Of a DNA stretch of 64,000 nt, positions 38,355 to 49,964 are shown one piece after another; positions within the stretch are counted from its first letter, which is position 1; each line of letters begins with the position of its first letter. The DNA is taken from positions 2,688,001 through 2,752,000 of the forward strand of contig NZ_BAABBQ010000001.1 of assembly GCF_039538045.1 (NCBI RefSeq). Direction: 5' to 3'. The stretch comes from Sphingomonas swuensis. Lineage in GTDB: Bacteria > Pseudomonadota > Alphaproteobacteria > Sphingomonadales > Sphingomonadaceae. The notes under the pieces were generated by a model that had not been told where the DNA came from, ran no database searches, and was given only the letters and a program-made list of their open reading frames with translations. The translations under genes and the position numbers were made by a program.

Positions 38355-39565
38355 CCCTGCCCCCGCTCGGCCGCCTCGCCGCGGCCTTCGTCATCGGTCG
38401 CCGCGATTATGGCGCGACCGTCTTCTCCAAGACCTTCCTCCTGTTCCTTCTCGGGCCGCTGTTCCCGATCCTGCTCGTACTGCTCTTTGGCACGATCGGC
38501 GCGCGCGCCGCTGACGACGTTGAGCAGCCGAGGGTCGCGATCGCTGCTCCTTCGTCGCTGTTCGCCGCCTATGCCGCTGCCGCCGAGGAACTCGACAGCC
38601 TTCCGGGCCAGCCCGGCCTGCCACTGCTTGAGCGGGTTGATCCCGCCACCGATCCCGAGCGGCTGCTGCAGGCTCCGAACTCGCGCTACAGCGCGGTCCT
38701 GACCTTCCCGGCCGGGCGACCGCACCTGACGGGAGGCATGAGCTGGAAGCATCCGACCTACGGCCAGATGAAATTGCTCGTCAGCTGGGTCGAGCGCGGC
38801 AAGCCGGCGGTCGCCGAGCTCGGCATGACGACCATCCGGGCGACCGGCGGAACCACCCACCAGGCGCGCTCGGTCACCGCCCGCGGGGCGCAGGCCCTGC
38901 TTTTCCTCCTGACCCTGCTGCTCTCGACCATGCTTCTCAGCCAGCTGATCGAAGAGAAGTCGAACAAGGTCATCGAGGTGCTCGCCGCGGCCGTGCCGGT
39001 CGAATCGATCTTTATCGGCAAGCTGTTCGCGATGCTCTGCGTCAGCCTGACCGGGATACTGGTTTGGGGCGGCGTGGCGCTGTCCGTACTCCTGCTGCTC
39101 GCGCCGGCGGGGATTCTCACGGCCCTGCCCGCTCCGGCGGTCGGCTGGCCCGCCTATCTGCTCCTCGGCGCCGCCTATTTCACGATGAGCTATCTGCTGA
39201 TCGGCGGGGCCTTCCTCGCGATCGGCGCACAGGCTTCGACGGTTCGCGAGGTGCAGACGCTCTCGATGCCGATCACCATGTCGCAAGTCGGGCTGTTCGC
39301 CCTCGCCAGCTTCGCCATCGCCGACATGAACGGCCCGTCGGGCATCGCCGCGGCAGTGTTTCCGCTCTCATCGCCATTCGCGATGATTGCCCGCGGCGCG
39401 CTCGATCCGGCGCTGTGGCCGCACCTGATCGCCGTCGCTTGGCAGGCCTTGTGGATCGCGCTCATCCTCAAGGGGGCTGCCGCCTGGTTCCGCCGCTCGG
39501 TTCTGAGCGGGCCCGGAAAGAAGCCGCCGATCTTCCGCCGTCGCTCCGCCACCGCGAGCCGCTAG
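38351..39565 (+). CDS. ABC transporter permease (ABC-2 / NatB type)
   Basis: A 404-residue permease partnered with the preceding ATPase (ATGA overlap). One N-terminal helix (FLLFLLGPLFPILLVLLFG), a large extracytoplasmic domain to about residue 180, then five to six helices beginning LLFLLTLLLSTMLLSQLIEEKSNKVIEVL, a motif typical of this class. It overlaps the convergent GGDEF gene by four bases. Confidence 0.9.
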   Translation: MTLPPLGRLAAAFVIGRRDYGATVFSKTFLLFLLGPLFPILLVLLFGTIGARAADDVEQPRVAIAAPSSLFAAYAAAAEELDSLPGQPGLPLLERVDPATDPERLLQAPNSRYSAVLTFPAGRPHLTGGMSWKHPTYGQMKLLVSWVERGKPAVAELGMTTIRATGGTTHQARSVTARGAQALLFLLTLLLSTMLLSQLIEEKSNKVIEVLAAAVPVESIFIGKLFAMLCVSLTGILVWGGVALSVLLLLAPAGILTALPAPAVGWPAYLLLGAAYFTMSYLLIGGAFLAIGAQASTVREVQTLSMPITMSQVGLFALASFAIADMNGPSGIAAAVFPLSSPFAMIARGALDPALWPHLIAVAWQALWIALILKGAAAWFRRSVLSGPGKKPPIFRRRSATASR

Positions 39566-40143
39566 GCGGCGGCCTTGACCTCGTACATCGCGCGGTCGGC
39601 GCGGGCGATCACCGCCTCGGGCGTATCCTCCGCCTCTACCTCGGCGATGCCGATCGCCGCCGAAAGCGGGATGGCCCGCCCCTCGAAGGTGAATTGAGTC
39701 CCGGCGAGGGCATCGGTCAGGCGCGCCGCCGTCTCCGACGCGAGATCGAGGTCAACCCGCTCGAGCAGCACCGCGAACTCGTCCCCACCGAATCGCGCCA
39801 CGCAGTCGCTCTGCCGCACCCCGCTCATCAGAAGCTCGGCGATGTGGATCAGCGCCGCGTCGCCGGCATCATGCCCGAAGCTGTCGTTGAGCATCTTCAG
39901 ACCGTCGACGTCGACGAACAGGACCGCCCCCTGGTCACCGTAGCGCGCCACCCGGTCGATCAGGCTGGCAAGCTGCCGCTCGAACCCGCGCCGGTTGGGC
40001 AGCGGTACCAGCGGATCCTGGTGCGCCAGCCGGTCGAGCTCGCCGCACTGTCGCTCGAGCCGGGCTACCTCGCCACGCAGGCGCGCGATCTCTTCCCGCA
40101 GCGCCAGCGGATCGTCGTTGGGGAAGTGACTCACGTCAGTCAT
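39562..40143 (-). CDS. GGDEF domain diguanylate cyclase
   Basis: A 193-residue protein: a short coiled coil (DPLALREEIARLRGEVARLE) followed by a GGDEF domain. The catalytic motif RFGGDEFAVLL is intact and the inhibitory site RQSD lies five residues before it, so it should make c-di-GMP under product feedback. No membrane segment is present, so it is probably cytoplasmic with coiled-coil dimerisation. Confidence 0.92.
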   Translation of the reverse strand: MTDVSHFPNDDPLALREEIARLRGEVARLERQCGELDRLAHQDPLVPLPNRRGFERQLASLIDRVARYGDQGAVLFVDVDGLKMLNDSFGHDAGDAALIHIAELLMSGVRQSDCVARFGGDEFAVLLERVDLDLASETAARLTDALAGTQFTFEGRAIPLSAAIGIAEVEAEDTPEAVIARADRAMYEVKAAA

Positions 40144-40248
40144 CGGACGGCGGCTGCATAACCCAGATCAACCGGCTTGGGGAGCCGGGTGACAGCGTCG
40201 GCCTGCGGCACTAGAGCAGGGCCCTGATCGCACGGGGGCAGGAGCGGA

Positions 40249-40722
40249 ATGGACGTCGGGATCATCATGGGCAGCCGGTCCGACTGGGAGACGATGCGGC
40301 ATGCCGCATCGATGCTCGAGGAACTTGGCATAACCCATGAAGCAAAGGTCGTGTCCGCGCATCGCACTCCCGCGCGGCTGTACGATTATGCGACAGGCGC
40401 GAAGGCGCGCGGGCTCAAGCTGATCATCGCCGGAGCGGGCGGCGCGGCGCATCTTCCGGGCATGGCCGCAAGCATGACCAGCCTCCCGGTTCTCGGTGTT
40501 CCGGTCGAGAGCAAGGCGCTGAGCGGTCTCGATAGCCTGCTGTCGATCGTCCAGATGCCCGGGGGCGTGCCCGTCGCGACGCTCGCCATCGGCAAGCCCG
40601 GCGCGATCAACGCCGCGCTCCTTGCCGCCTCCATCCTCGCGCTCGGTGATCCCGCTCTTGCCGGACGGCTCGATGCCTGGCGCGCGGCGCAGACCGAGGC
40701 CGTCGGAGAAAGCCCCGAATGA
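40249..40722 (+). CDS. purE: N5-carboxyaminoimidazole ribonucleotide mutase
   Basis: A 157-residue class I PurE that converts N5-CAIR to CAIR. The start [19 protein letters not shown] is canonical, with [15 protein letters not shown] and [14 protein letters not shown] carrying the active-site His residues. CAGGAG precedes the ATG. The stop overlaps purK (ATGA). Confidence 0.96.
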   Translation: MDVGIIMGSRSDWETMRHAASMLEELGITHEAKVVSAHRTPARLYDYATGAKARGLKLIIAGAGGAAHLPGMAASMTSLPVLGVPVESKALSGLDSLLSIVQMPGGVPVATLAIGKPGAINAALLAASILALGDPALAGRLDAWRAAQTEAVGESPE

Positions 40723-41774
40723 TCGCGCCGGGCGGCACCATCGGCATTGTCGGTGGCGGCCAGCTTGGCCGGATGCTGGCGCTGGCCGCGGCTCCGCTGG
40801 GCTACCGGGTCCACGTCTTCGACCCGCATGAGCGGCCCTGCGCCGCCGACGTGTCCGCCGGCTTCACCCGCGCCGCCTTCGACGACGTCTCCGCCCTCGA
40901 GCGCTTCGCGGCGGCCTGCGACGTCGTCACCTACGAGTTCGAGAACTTGCCCGTCGGACCGCTTGCGACCATCGCCGGCAAGCTCCGCCCCGGCACTGCC
41001 AGCCTGTCGATCGCCCAAGACCGCGATGCCGAGAAGAGCTTTGTCCGCGACTCCGGAGGGCAGCCGGCCGAGTGGCGGACGATCGATAGCCAGGACGACG
41101 TCGAGCAGGCTTGGACCGACCTTGGCGGACCATTGATCCTCAAGACCCGCCGTGACGGCTATGACGGCAAGGGCCAGGCCTGGCTCCGCACCGAAGAAGA
41201 CGTAAGGGGCGCTTGGACCCGTCTCGGCGGGCGACCGCTGATCGCCGAGAAAGTGGTCGCTTTCGAGGCCGAATTCTCGGTCGTCCTTGCCCGCGGCCTC
41301 GATGGCGCGGTTGCCTTCTTCGACTCCCCACGCAACCACCACGAGGATGGCATCCTCCGCCGCTCCGAGCTTCCCGCCGGTCCCGTGGTGGAAGCACAGC
41401 AGGCGGCCGCGCGCTTGCAGGCGGCCCGCATCGCCGAGCGGCTCGGCCATGTCGGCGTGCTCACCGTCGAGTTCTTCGCCGCCGAGGGTGGCCCCTTCGT
41501 CAACGAGATCGCCCCCCGGGTCCATAACAGCGGACACTGGACGATCGAGGGCGCCGCCACCTCGCAGTTCGAACAGCACATCCGCGCCATCTGCGGCCTT
41601 CCGCTCGGCTCGACCGCGCTGCGCTCGCCCAAGGTGACGATGGACAATCTCATCGGCAACGACGTCGACCGCTGGCCCGAGCTCGTCGCCGAGCCCGGCG
41701 CCGCCCTGCACCTCTACGGCAAGGGCGAGGCCCGCCCCGGCCGCAAGATGGGCCACGTCACCCGCCTCGGCTGA
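40719..41774 (+). CDS. purK: N5-carboxyaminoimidazole ribonucleotide synthase
   Basis: A 351-residue ATP-grasp enzyme that makes N5-CAIR from AIR, bicarbonate and ATP, feeding PurE. Motifs are [51 protein letters not shown] and [16 protein letters not shown]. Translation is coupled to purE by overlap and a hairpin follows. Confidence 0.96.
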   Translation: MIAPGGTIGIVGGGQLGRMLALAAAPLGYRVHVFDPHERPCAADVSAGFTRAAFDDVSALERFAAACDVVTYEFENLPVGPLATIAGKLRPGTASLSIAQDRDAEKSFVRDSGGQPAEWRTIDSQDDVEQAWTDLGGPLILKTRRDGYDGKGQAWLRTEEDVRGAWTRLGGRPLIAEKVVAFEAEFSVVLARGLDGAVAFFDSPRNHHEDGILRRSELPAGPVVEAQQAAARLQAARIAERLGHVGVLTVEFFAAEGGPFVNEIAPRVHNSGHWTIEGAATSQFEQHIRAICGLPLGSTALRSPKVTMDNLIGNDVDRWPELVAEPGAALHLYGKGEARPGRKMGHVTRLG

Positions 41775-41807
41775 GCCGAGGCTCTCCGCCTTCACCGACC
41801 AAGAAGA

Positions 41808-41837
41808 AAGGCCCGGAGCATCGCTGCCCCGGGCCTT
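41808..41837. terminator. Bidirectional terminator after purK
   Basis: AAGGCCCGG / CCGGGCCTT, a 9-bp perfect stem with a 12-base loop, flanked by an A-rich left side and TCTGTC on the right. Lies between the convergent purK and M16 genes. Confidence 0.78.
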
Positions 41838-41863
41838 CTGTCTGTCCTCCGCGAGGTCGCGGC

Positions 41864-44677
41864 CTAGCGGCCCTGGATGACCTCGACCGGGATGCCGAGC
41901 TTGTCGAGCTGCGGCTTGACCTTGGCGGCGTCGCCGACGACCAGCCAGGTGAAGCGCTGCGAGTCGACCGCGGCCTTCAGCGCCGGAACCAGCTGCCCGA
42001 CGGCAAGTGCCTGGTAGCGGCGACCGAGCTGCTCCTGGTAGGTGTCCGGCCGGCCGAGCATGGCGTTCTGCATCATCGCGCCCAGCACCGCCGAGCCGGT
42101 CTCGAACTGGCCGGGAAGCGACTTGACGTTGCTGCTGACTAGCCGCCCCAGTTCCTCTTCGGTGATCGGCTTCGATCCGTAGAGGTCCGCGATCTGGCTG
42201 TTGAGCGCAGCGATCGACTCACCCGTGCGGTCGGACTGCACCGGCGCATTGATGCCATAGGCAACGTTGTTCTCGTTGAGCGAGAAGTTGCCGCCGACGC
42301 CGTAGCTCCAGCCCTTGGTCTCGCGCAGGTCGGCGTTGAAGCGCGACAGGAAGTTACCGCCGAGCACTTCGGAACCCGCCTGCGCCGTCAGGATGTCGGC
42401 GTTCGACTTGAGGTCGGTCAGCTGGATCGCCCGAATGATCGACTGGGGCGAGCCCGGCCGGTCGACGAGGTAGATCTTGGCGCCCGAGACCGCCGGCGGC
42501 GCGACGTTGAACGCCTTCACCCCCTTGGCCACGCCGGCAGGTGCGGCCCAGTTGCCGAAGCGGCTTTCGAGCTGCGCGCGGACGTCGGCCAGCGGCAGGT
42601 TCGAGACCACGAAGATCTCGAGATTGTCGGGCCGTAGCCACTTCTGCTGGAAGGCCACCGCATCGGCGCGGGTGAAGCGCGTCACCGCCGCCGGATCGCC
42701 CGCTCCGACCGTCGCATAGGGGTGGTTCGCCCCATAGACGAGCGTCGGCAGGGTCCGCGCCGCGATCGACGCCGGATCCTTCTGCGCGTTGGCGATCCCG
42801 GCCAGCGTCTGGCTCTTCAGCCGGTCGAAATCGGCCTGCGCGAAGGAGGGCTGCTCGACGATCGTCTCGAGCAGGTCGAGCGATGGCGCCAGATTGGCCG
42901 ACAGCGCCGACCCCAGCACGACCGTGCGGTCGAGGCTGCTGGCCACGCTATAGTCCATGCCGAGCTCCTCGCGGCGTTCGGCGATCTGCTGCGCGGTCAT
43001 TCCGCCCGCACCCTCGTCGAGCAGGTTGGTGGTCAGCGACCCAAGGCCGCGCGCAGTCGGCGCATCGGCCGAATTGCCGGCATTGAACGACAGCGCCATC
43101 TGCGTCAGCGGCACCGCGTTGCGGCGGGCGTAGGTCACCTTGATGCCGTTGCTGAGCGTCGCGCGCTCGACCGTCGGGAAGTCGAGGTCGGCGAAGGTGC
43201 CGAGCCCCGGCACTTCGCGCTTGGTCGAAGGCGGCGGGGCACCGGCAGCGCTGGGCGTGCCGCCCTTGGCTTCGTCGGTCGCGGGACGCTCGCCCGGCTC
43301 GAGCCGGACCTTGAGCGCCGGCCGGGTCAGCCACTGGCGGGTGACCGCATTGACCTGCGCCGGGGTCACCGCCGCGTAGCGGTCGAGCTCGGTGCGATAC
43401 CAGTTGGCGTTGCCGGCATAGAGCTGGCCCTCGGCCAGCGCAGTCGCCTTGCCGCCGAAGCCGCCGACCTGCTCGAGCCCGCGGATCTGGCTGGCGACGA
43501 GGCTGGTCGAGGCGCGCTTCAGTTCGGCCTGGGTCGGGCCCTTGGCAATGAAGTCGGCGACGATCTCGTCGAGCCGCCTTTCGACCACCGACGGATCGAC
43601 TCCCGGCCGAACCACCGCCTGCACCGAGAAGGTGCCGACGCGATGCATCGCGCTGGCGCCGGCCGAAGCCTGCACCGCAAGCTTCTCGTCACGCACCAGC
43701 GTGTTGCTCAGCCGCGACGAGGCCAGTCCGCCGAGGACCGAACCGGCGAGGTCGAGCGCCGCCGTGCTCTTGTCGAGCATCCCCGGCACCGCCCACCAGC
43801 GCGACACGAGGGTGGTCGCGACCTTGTCCTTGAGGACGAGCGAGCGGCCCGTGGCCGCCGGCACGCTCGCCTGGGCTGGGGTATTCACCGGACCGCGCTT
43901 GATCGCGCCGAAATACTTCTCGACCAGCGGCCGCGCCTCGGCGGCGCTGAGGTCGCCCGCAAGCACCAGCACGGCGTTGTTCGGGCCGTAATTGTCGCGG
44001 AACCACTTCTGCGCGTCAGCAAGGCTCGCGGCGTCGAGGTCGGCCATCGAGCCGATCGGGATGTGATGATAGGGGTGCCCGGCGGGGAAGAGGTTCTTGT
44101 AGACCTCGGGATAGACCATCCCGCCCGGCTGGTTGTCGTAGCGCTGGCGCTTCTCGTTCTGGACGACGCCGCGCTGATTATCGAGCTTGTCCTGCGTCAG
44201 CGCGCCGAGCAGATAGCCCATGCGATCGCTCTCGAGGAACAGCGCGCGGTCGAGCGCCGCCTTGGGCACCGTCTGGAAGTAGTTGGTCCGGTCGGCGCTG
44301 GTGGTGCCGTTCTCGTCGGTGGCGCCCATTTCCTGGAGCCACTTGAAGGTGTCGCCCGGCATGTTCTCCGACCCGTTGAACATCAGATGCTCGAAGAGGT
44401 GGGCGAAGCCGGTCTTGCCCGCGGGCTCGTCCTTAGCGCCGACATTGTACCAGGTGCTGACCGCGACGATCGGGGCCTTGCGATCCTCGTGAACCACCAC
44501 CGTCAGGCCGTTCTGCAGCTTGAACACGGTGTTGGGGATGCGGACTTCGCGCACCAGCGACGTCAGCGGGGCAGGAGCCTGGACGGTGGCGGCGGTCTGC
44601 GCGGCAGAAGCCGGAACCGCGAGCGCTCCGACCGACGCTCCCGCGAGCAGCAGGCCGAGCTGGGAAAGATGTCGCAT
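41864..44677 (-). CDS. Secreted M16-family metallopeptidase (two-domain)
   Basis: A 937-residue protein with a signal peptide (MRHLSQLGLLLAGASVGALAVPASA). The zinc site of M16 is FAHLFEHLMFNGS (HxxEH) in the first peptidase unit. A second M16 unit starts near FADLDFPTVERATLSNGIKV and lacks the zinc motif, as usual for such tandem proteins. Periplasmic peptide degradation is the likely role. It is divergent from lepA. Confidence 0.92.
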   Translation of the reverse strand: MRHLSQLGLLLAGASVGALAVPASAAQTAATVQAPAPLTSLVREVRIPNTVFKLQNGLTVVVHEDRKAPIVAVSTWYNVGAKDEPAGKTGFAHLFEHLMFNGSENMPGDTFKWLQEMGATDENGTTSADRTNYFQTVPKAALDRALFLESDRMGYLLGALTQDKLDNQRGVVQNEKRQRYDNQPGGMVYPEVYKNLFPAGHPYHHIPIGSMADLDAASLADAQKWFRDNYGPNNAVLVLAGDLSAAEARPLVEKYFGAIKRGPVNTPAQASVPAATGRSLVLKDKVATTLVSRWWAVPGMLDKSTAALDLAGSVLGGLASSRLSNTLVRDEKLAVQASAGASAMHRVGTFSVQAVVRPGVDPSVVERRLDEIVADFIAKGPTQAELKRASTSLVASQIRGLEQVGGFGGKATALAEGQLYAGNANWYRTELDRYAAVTPAQVNAVTRQWLTRPALKVRLEPGERPATDEAKGGTPSAAGAPPPSTKREVPGLGTFADLDFPTVERATLSNGIKVTYARRNAVPLTQMALSFNAGNSADAPTARGLGSLTTNLLDEGAGGMTAQQIAERREELGMDYSVASSLDRTVVLGSALSANLAPSLDLLETIVEQPSFAQADFDRLKSQTLAGIANAQKDPASIAARTLPTLVYGANHPYATVGAGDPAAVTRFTRADAVAFQQKWLRPDNLEIFVVSNLPLADVRAQLESRFGNWAAPAGVAKGVKAFNVAPPAVSGAKIYLVDRPGSPQSIIRAIQLTDLKSNADILTAQAGSEVLGGNFLSRFNADLRETKGWSYGVGGNFSLNENNVAYGINAPVQSDRTGESIAALNSQIADLYGSKPITEEELGRLVSSNVKSLPGQFETGSAVLGAMMQNAMLGRPDTYQEQLGRRYQALAVGQLVPALKAAVDSQRFTWLVVGDAAKVKPQLDKLGIPVEVIQGR

Positions 44678-44865
44678 GGGGTATTGGCTCCACGAAGAAA
44701 TGAACGGCGAAGTGGTAGCCGCCCCGCCCGCCTGCGCAACCGCTATCGACAAACCGTCGAGAGCTTTCGACGAGCGACTGCAACCTGTTGCTGCGGCGGC
44801 ACTTTCTCACTCCACCGGATGGCCATGCTGACAGCCGCGCACGACCCTGCTAGCGGGCGCACGAC

Positions 44866-46689
<1,824 letters not shown>

Positions 46690-46793
46690 GGCGCCGCGTA
46701 CCGGCGTGTTCTTCTGCCGGCCAGTATTGCCGGCAAGCGGATCCGAACAATGACCTGTTCCCTCCCGATTGTACGAGACCCGGGCGAGTTTTC

Positions 46794-47255
46794 GTGACTG
46801 ACGATCTGGCTGATCGCGACCTGCCGGCAGCGGCGCTGTCCGAGCGCCAGAAGCTGTGCCTGCGCCTCGTCGGTCGGGGCATGACCTCGAAGGAGATCGC
46901 GCTCGAGACCGGTCTGACCCCCCAGACGGTCGACACCTACATAAAGGGTGCGATGGCACGCCTTTCGGCGAGCAATCGGCGCGATGCGGCGCGTATTCTC
47001 GCCGACGTGGAGATATCCCAACAAATGGGATCACCACCGCCAGCGGTTGTCAGCAGGTCGGCTTTTGTCGACCAACGGGGGGCAGCCGAGCGGAGAGTGG
47101 CAGCGTTGCTCGCTCCTCCGCCAATCGGTGGAAGACCCATTCAACTCACTGGTGTGCAGCGCACCAGGGCCATCCTTCGCGTCGCCCTAACCGCGGCGGT
47201 CGTCGTGTTTGCGCTCCTGCTGCTGATCACCGGCGTGCTGATGACCTTCCGCTGA
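46794..47255 (+). CDS. LuxR-type HTH protein with C-terminal membrane helix
   Basis: A 153-residue protein from a GTG start (TDDLADRDLPAAALSERQK). Residues about 15-75 form a LuxR-type helix-turn-helix (LSERQKLCLRLVGRGMTSKE, LTPQTVDTYIKGAMARL). A linker leads to one helix at the end (VALTAAVVVFALLLLITGVLM), so the DNA-binding part would be tethered to the membrane. No sensor domain is seen. The same HTH-then-helix layout occurs at about 57 kb. Confidence 0.78.
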   Translation: MTDDLADRDLPAAALSERQKLCLRLVGRGMTSKEIALETGLTPQTVDTYIKGAMARLSASNRRDAARILADVEISQQMGSPPPAVVSRSAFVDQRGAAERRVAALLAPPPIGGRPIQLTGVQRTRAILRVALTAAVVVFALLLLITGVLMTFR

Positions 47256-47303
47256 GCGGCCGCCGGCGCGTTCCCGTCGAACGTCTCGACGCATAGGTGA
47301 ATC

Positions 47304-47663
47304 ATGATCGAACTGAAGCCCGGAGCAGGAATGGTGGTCGTGGCAGACGTCCGCAGCGCCTTCGCCTCGGTCGACGACGCCCTCCTCAGCCAGGCCCGGA
47401 TGATCGTGTCGGTGCTTGAGGCCACGCAGAATGCCAACATCCCTGCGGGCCAGTCACAGCGGCTGCTCCGCTCGATGACCGACGGGATGAGTTCGACCGT
47501 CGAAGGCCGTGCGAAGATCTGCTCGGCGCTCGGCGAGATGCTCGAGATCAAGAAGAACAGCAACCTCGCCCCGGTCGGCTACGGCTGCCCGGTCGGCTGG
47601 GAAGATCTCAAGGCGTCGGCCGAGCCGGTCGAACGCAAGGCTCCGGCGAAGACGCTCGCCTGA
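47304..47663 (+). CDS. Conserved small protein of unknown function
   Basis: A 119-residue soluble protein (MIELKPGAGMVVVADVRSAF), mostly helical, with LLSQARMIVSVLEATQNANIP in the middle. No membrane segment or signal peptide. Not recognised. It lies 48 bases after the LuxR-type gene and 28 before the next, so it is probably in the same transcript. Confidence 0.65.
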   Translation: MIELKPGAGMVVVADVRSAFASVDDALLSQARMIVSVLEATQNANIPAGQSQRLLRSMTDGMSSTVEGRAKICSALGEMLEIKKNSNLAPVGYGCPVGWEDLKASAEPVERKAPAKTLA

Positions 47664-47691
47664 CCGCACTGACCAACGGGGGGTGGCATCA

Positions 47692-48141
47692 ATGGTAATC
47701 GGGCTGGCATTCTGGCTCCTGACGCTCTCGACCTGCGCCTATGCGTGGACGCGGGGCGGAAGGGACGGGCGACTTGCCGCCGGACTGATCCTTGGCGCCT
47801 CCCTCCTCAGCGTTCCGGCGACCCTCATCGGGGCGCATTGGGCACGAACCGAGCAGGCCGTGTTCGTGATCGACATCGCGCTTCTCGCAGGGCTCTACGC
47901 CCTTGCACTTCGAAGCCAGCGCTATTTCGTCATCTGGCTCGCCGGGCTTCATCTCGTCGCGGTGATCAGCCACATGAGCACCCTCCTCGCACCCGACTTC
48001 GCACCGCGCATCTACCGGGCACTCAGCAACTTCTGGGCTGTGCCCATGTCGCTCGTCATGTTCTTCGGCATTCGTGCCGACGTGCGCTCCGCCTTCCTCG
48101 GCAACGGGATCGGCGATGCTTCTCAGGATCCAACAACGTGA
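47692..48141 (+). CDS. Small membrane protein of unknown function
   Basis: A 149-residue protein with four hydrophobic segments (VIGLAFWLLTLSTCAYAW, LAAGLILGASLLSVPATLI, AVFVIDIALLAGLYALAL, YFVIWLAGLHLVAVISHM). The stop overlaps the next gene's start (GTGA). Role unknown; context suggests a link with the HTH genes on both sides. Confidence 0.68.
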   Translation: MVIGLAFWLLTLSTCAYAWTRGGRDGRLAAGLILGASLLSVPATLIGAHWARTEQAVFVIDIALLAGLYALALRSQRYFVIWLAGLHLVAVISHMSTLLAPDFAPRIYRALSNFWAVPMSLVMFFGIRADVRSAFLGNGIGDASQDPTT

Positions 48142-48707
48142 ACCGACAACTCCTCCGTGCCGTCGACGACGCTGCCGAAGCGCTCGAGTCCAGGGAGGTG
48201 CCGGGCGAGCTGTTTGCGCAGGTCATCGACCTGCTCGAGGCGATCACCGCACGCAGCCGCGAACAGGCCGAGCAGGCCCTTCTCGCCTCGTCGATGACGG
48301 TCGCCGAGCGCCGGAAGCTGGTCCTGGAGCTTGCCCGCGATGAGCGTGACAAGCGGCAGGAGCGGCAACGCCACTTCGCTCGCGCCCTGTTTGGCGAGCC
48401 GGCTTGGGAGCTGCTGCTGGCAATCTTCATCAGCGAGGGCGAGGGCCGCTCGCTCGCCTTGTCGAAAGCGGCCGAGCTGATCGATCACCCGCTAACCACC
48501 ACGATCCGCTGGGTCGAGTATCTGGAAGCCTCCGGCCTCCTCATTCGCGAGCGCTTCGGCGCCGACCGCAGGGTGATCAACATCCGGCCGACGACGCGGG
48601 CGATCGCGCAGATCGAGGCTTACTTCCTCGGCGAGAAGGACGATCTCGACTCCGAGCCTGCCGAACCCCGCCTGTTCGGTCGGGGATCATCCACCGCACG
48701 CGGCTAA
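48138..48707 (+). CDS. Winged-helix-like protein of unknown function
   Basis: A 189-residue protein starting at GTG (NRQLLRAVDDAAEAL). The N-terminal half is a helical, charged stretch (MTVAERRKLVLELARDERDK); the C-terminal half (WELLLAIFISEGEGRSLALS, TTTIRWVEYLEASGLLIRER) has the shape of a winged helix that reads class MarR-like. Function inferred as DNA binding only. It is coupled to the preceding membrane protein gene. Confidence 0.65.
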   Translation: MNRQLLRAVDDAAEALESREVPGELFAQVIDLLEAITARSREQAEQALLASSMTVAERRKLVLELARDERDKRQERQRHFARALFGEPAWELLLAIFISEGEGRSLALSKAAELIDHPLTTTIRWVEYLEASGLLIRERFGADRRVINIRPTTRAIAQIEAYFLGEKDDLDSEPAEPRLFGRGSSTARG

Positions 48708-48716
48708 GCCGCCAAG

Positions 48717-48872
48717 CTAGGCTCCAGGAAAGCCCGCAACCTCACGAATCCGGCGCACGACATCCTCGAGACGCGCGGCAAGGTCGGGCGGAGCCGAGCT
48801 CTGATCGAGCAAGGCGATGGCCTGGTCGACGAGGGTCGCGGCCTGAAGGAGGGTTTGGGGGTCAAGGGACAT
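48717..48872 (-). CDS. Very small protein of unknown function
   Basis: About 51 residues from MSLDPQTLLQAATLVDQAIA to GFPGA; a longer start 17 codons upstream is less plausible. Highly helical, Ala/Asp/Leu-rich. No recognised family. It faces the wHTH gene and lies nine bases from its stop. Confidence 0.5.
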   Translation of the reverse strand: MSLDPQTLLQAATLVDQAIALLDQSSAPPDLAARLEDVVRRIREVAGFPGA

Positions 48873-49004
48873 GCTGAACTCGCTAGGAAGCCTTGCGCAT
48901 AGGTAGCTGCCCCGTTCCCGCAACGCTGGTCAATGGAATGTATCAATCGGAGACGCGGCCAACCCGGATGCATCCATTCGGTCTTTGCGTCCGTGCGGTG
49001 ACAA

Positions 49005-49964
49005 TCAGGGCGCGAAGCGTTCTGGCTGAGCCTCCGCCAGAATCAGGCTGAAATCGCCGGCAGCGTCGGTCCATTCGCGGATTGGCGTCCACCCCCCGGC
49101 AAGCAGCAGCAAGCGTCCCCCGCGCGGGCCGTACTTGTGGCTGTTCTCCGAGTGGATGCTTTCGCCTGCTGCCATCGCGAACGAGCGGCCAGCGACTTCG
49201 AAGGTGACGTCGGCCGTCGCGACGAGGTGCATCTCGATGCGGCTCATAATGTCGTTCCAGCGCGCCTCGTGAACGAAGCTTCCAACCGGAATGGTGCCGT
49301 CCAGTTCGCGATTTATGCGGTCGAGCAGATTGAGGTTGAAGGCGGCAGTGACGCCCTCGGGCTCGTCATAGGCGGCGACCAGTCGCTCGACCGGCTTCAC
49401 CCGGTCCATCCCGATCAGCAGCAGCGCGCCGGTGCCGAGCGTCGTCCGGAAGTGGCGCAGGAGATTGGTCGCGCTCCACGGCACGAAGTTGCCGATCGTC
49501 GAACCCGGGAAGAAGCCCAGCACCTTTTCGCCGTGAGCGCTGTCGGGCAGGTCCATCGCCTCCCCGAAGTTCGCTTCGACCGGATGGATGTCGAGATCAG
49601 GAAATTCTCCGGCAAGTCCCTCGGCCGCCTCGCGCAGATAGTCGCCAGAGATGTCGACCGGCACATAGCGGAGGGCGTCAACTGCCCGGAGCAGGATCGG
49701 AGTCTTGGTCAGCGAGCCCGCACCGAACTCCACCACTGTCCGGCCGGCGCCGACCGCCTTGGCCACCTCGGGCATGATCCGCTCGAGCAGCCGGGTCTCG
49801 GTCGCGGTCGGATAATAGCTCGCAAGCCGCGTGATGTCGTCGAACAGCTCGGACCCGCGGCTGTCGTAGAGCCAGCGCGCGGGGATCGCCCTTGGCAAGC
49901 TCGACAGCCCGCGCAGAACGTCCTCCCGGAATTGAGGATCGACCGAACTAGACGTCGCGAGCAA
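49005..49964 (-). CDS. egtD: L-histidine N-alpha-methyltransferase
   Basis: A 319-residue SAM-dependent enzyme that trimethylates histidine to hercynine. The TTG start (LATSSSVDPQFREDVL) has GGGAG six bases upstream and overlaps the egtB end by 17 bases. Signatures are IPARWLYDSRGSELFDDI, VEFGAGSLTKTPILL, LGFFPGSTIGNF and IHSENSHKYG. It is the last gene of the reductase-egtB-egtD operon. Confidence 0.94.
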   Translation of the reverse strand: MLATSSSVDPQFREDVLRGLSSLPRAIPARWLYDSRGSELFDDITRLASYYPTATETRLLERIMPEVAKAVGAGRTVVEFGAGSLTKTPILLRAVDALRYVPVDISGDYLREAAEGLAGEFPDLDIHPVEANFGEAMDLPDSAHGEKVLGFFPGSTIGNFVPWSATNLLRHFRTTLGTGALLLIGMDRVKPVERLVAAYDEPEGVTAAFNLNLLDRINRELDGTIPVGSFVHEARWNDIMSRIEMHLVATADVTFEVAGRSFAMAAGESIHSENSHKYGPRGGRLLLLAGGWTPIREWTDAAGDFSLILAEAQPERFAP

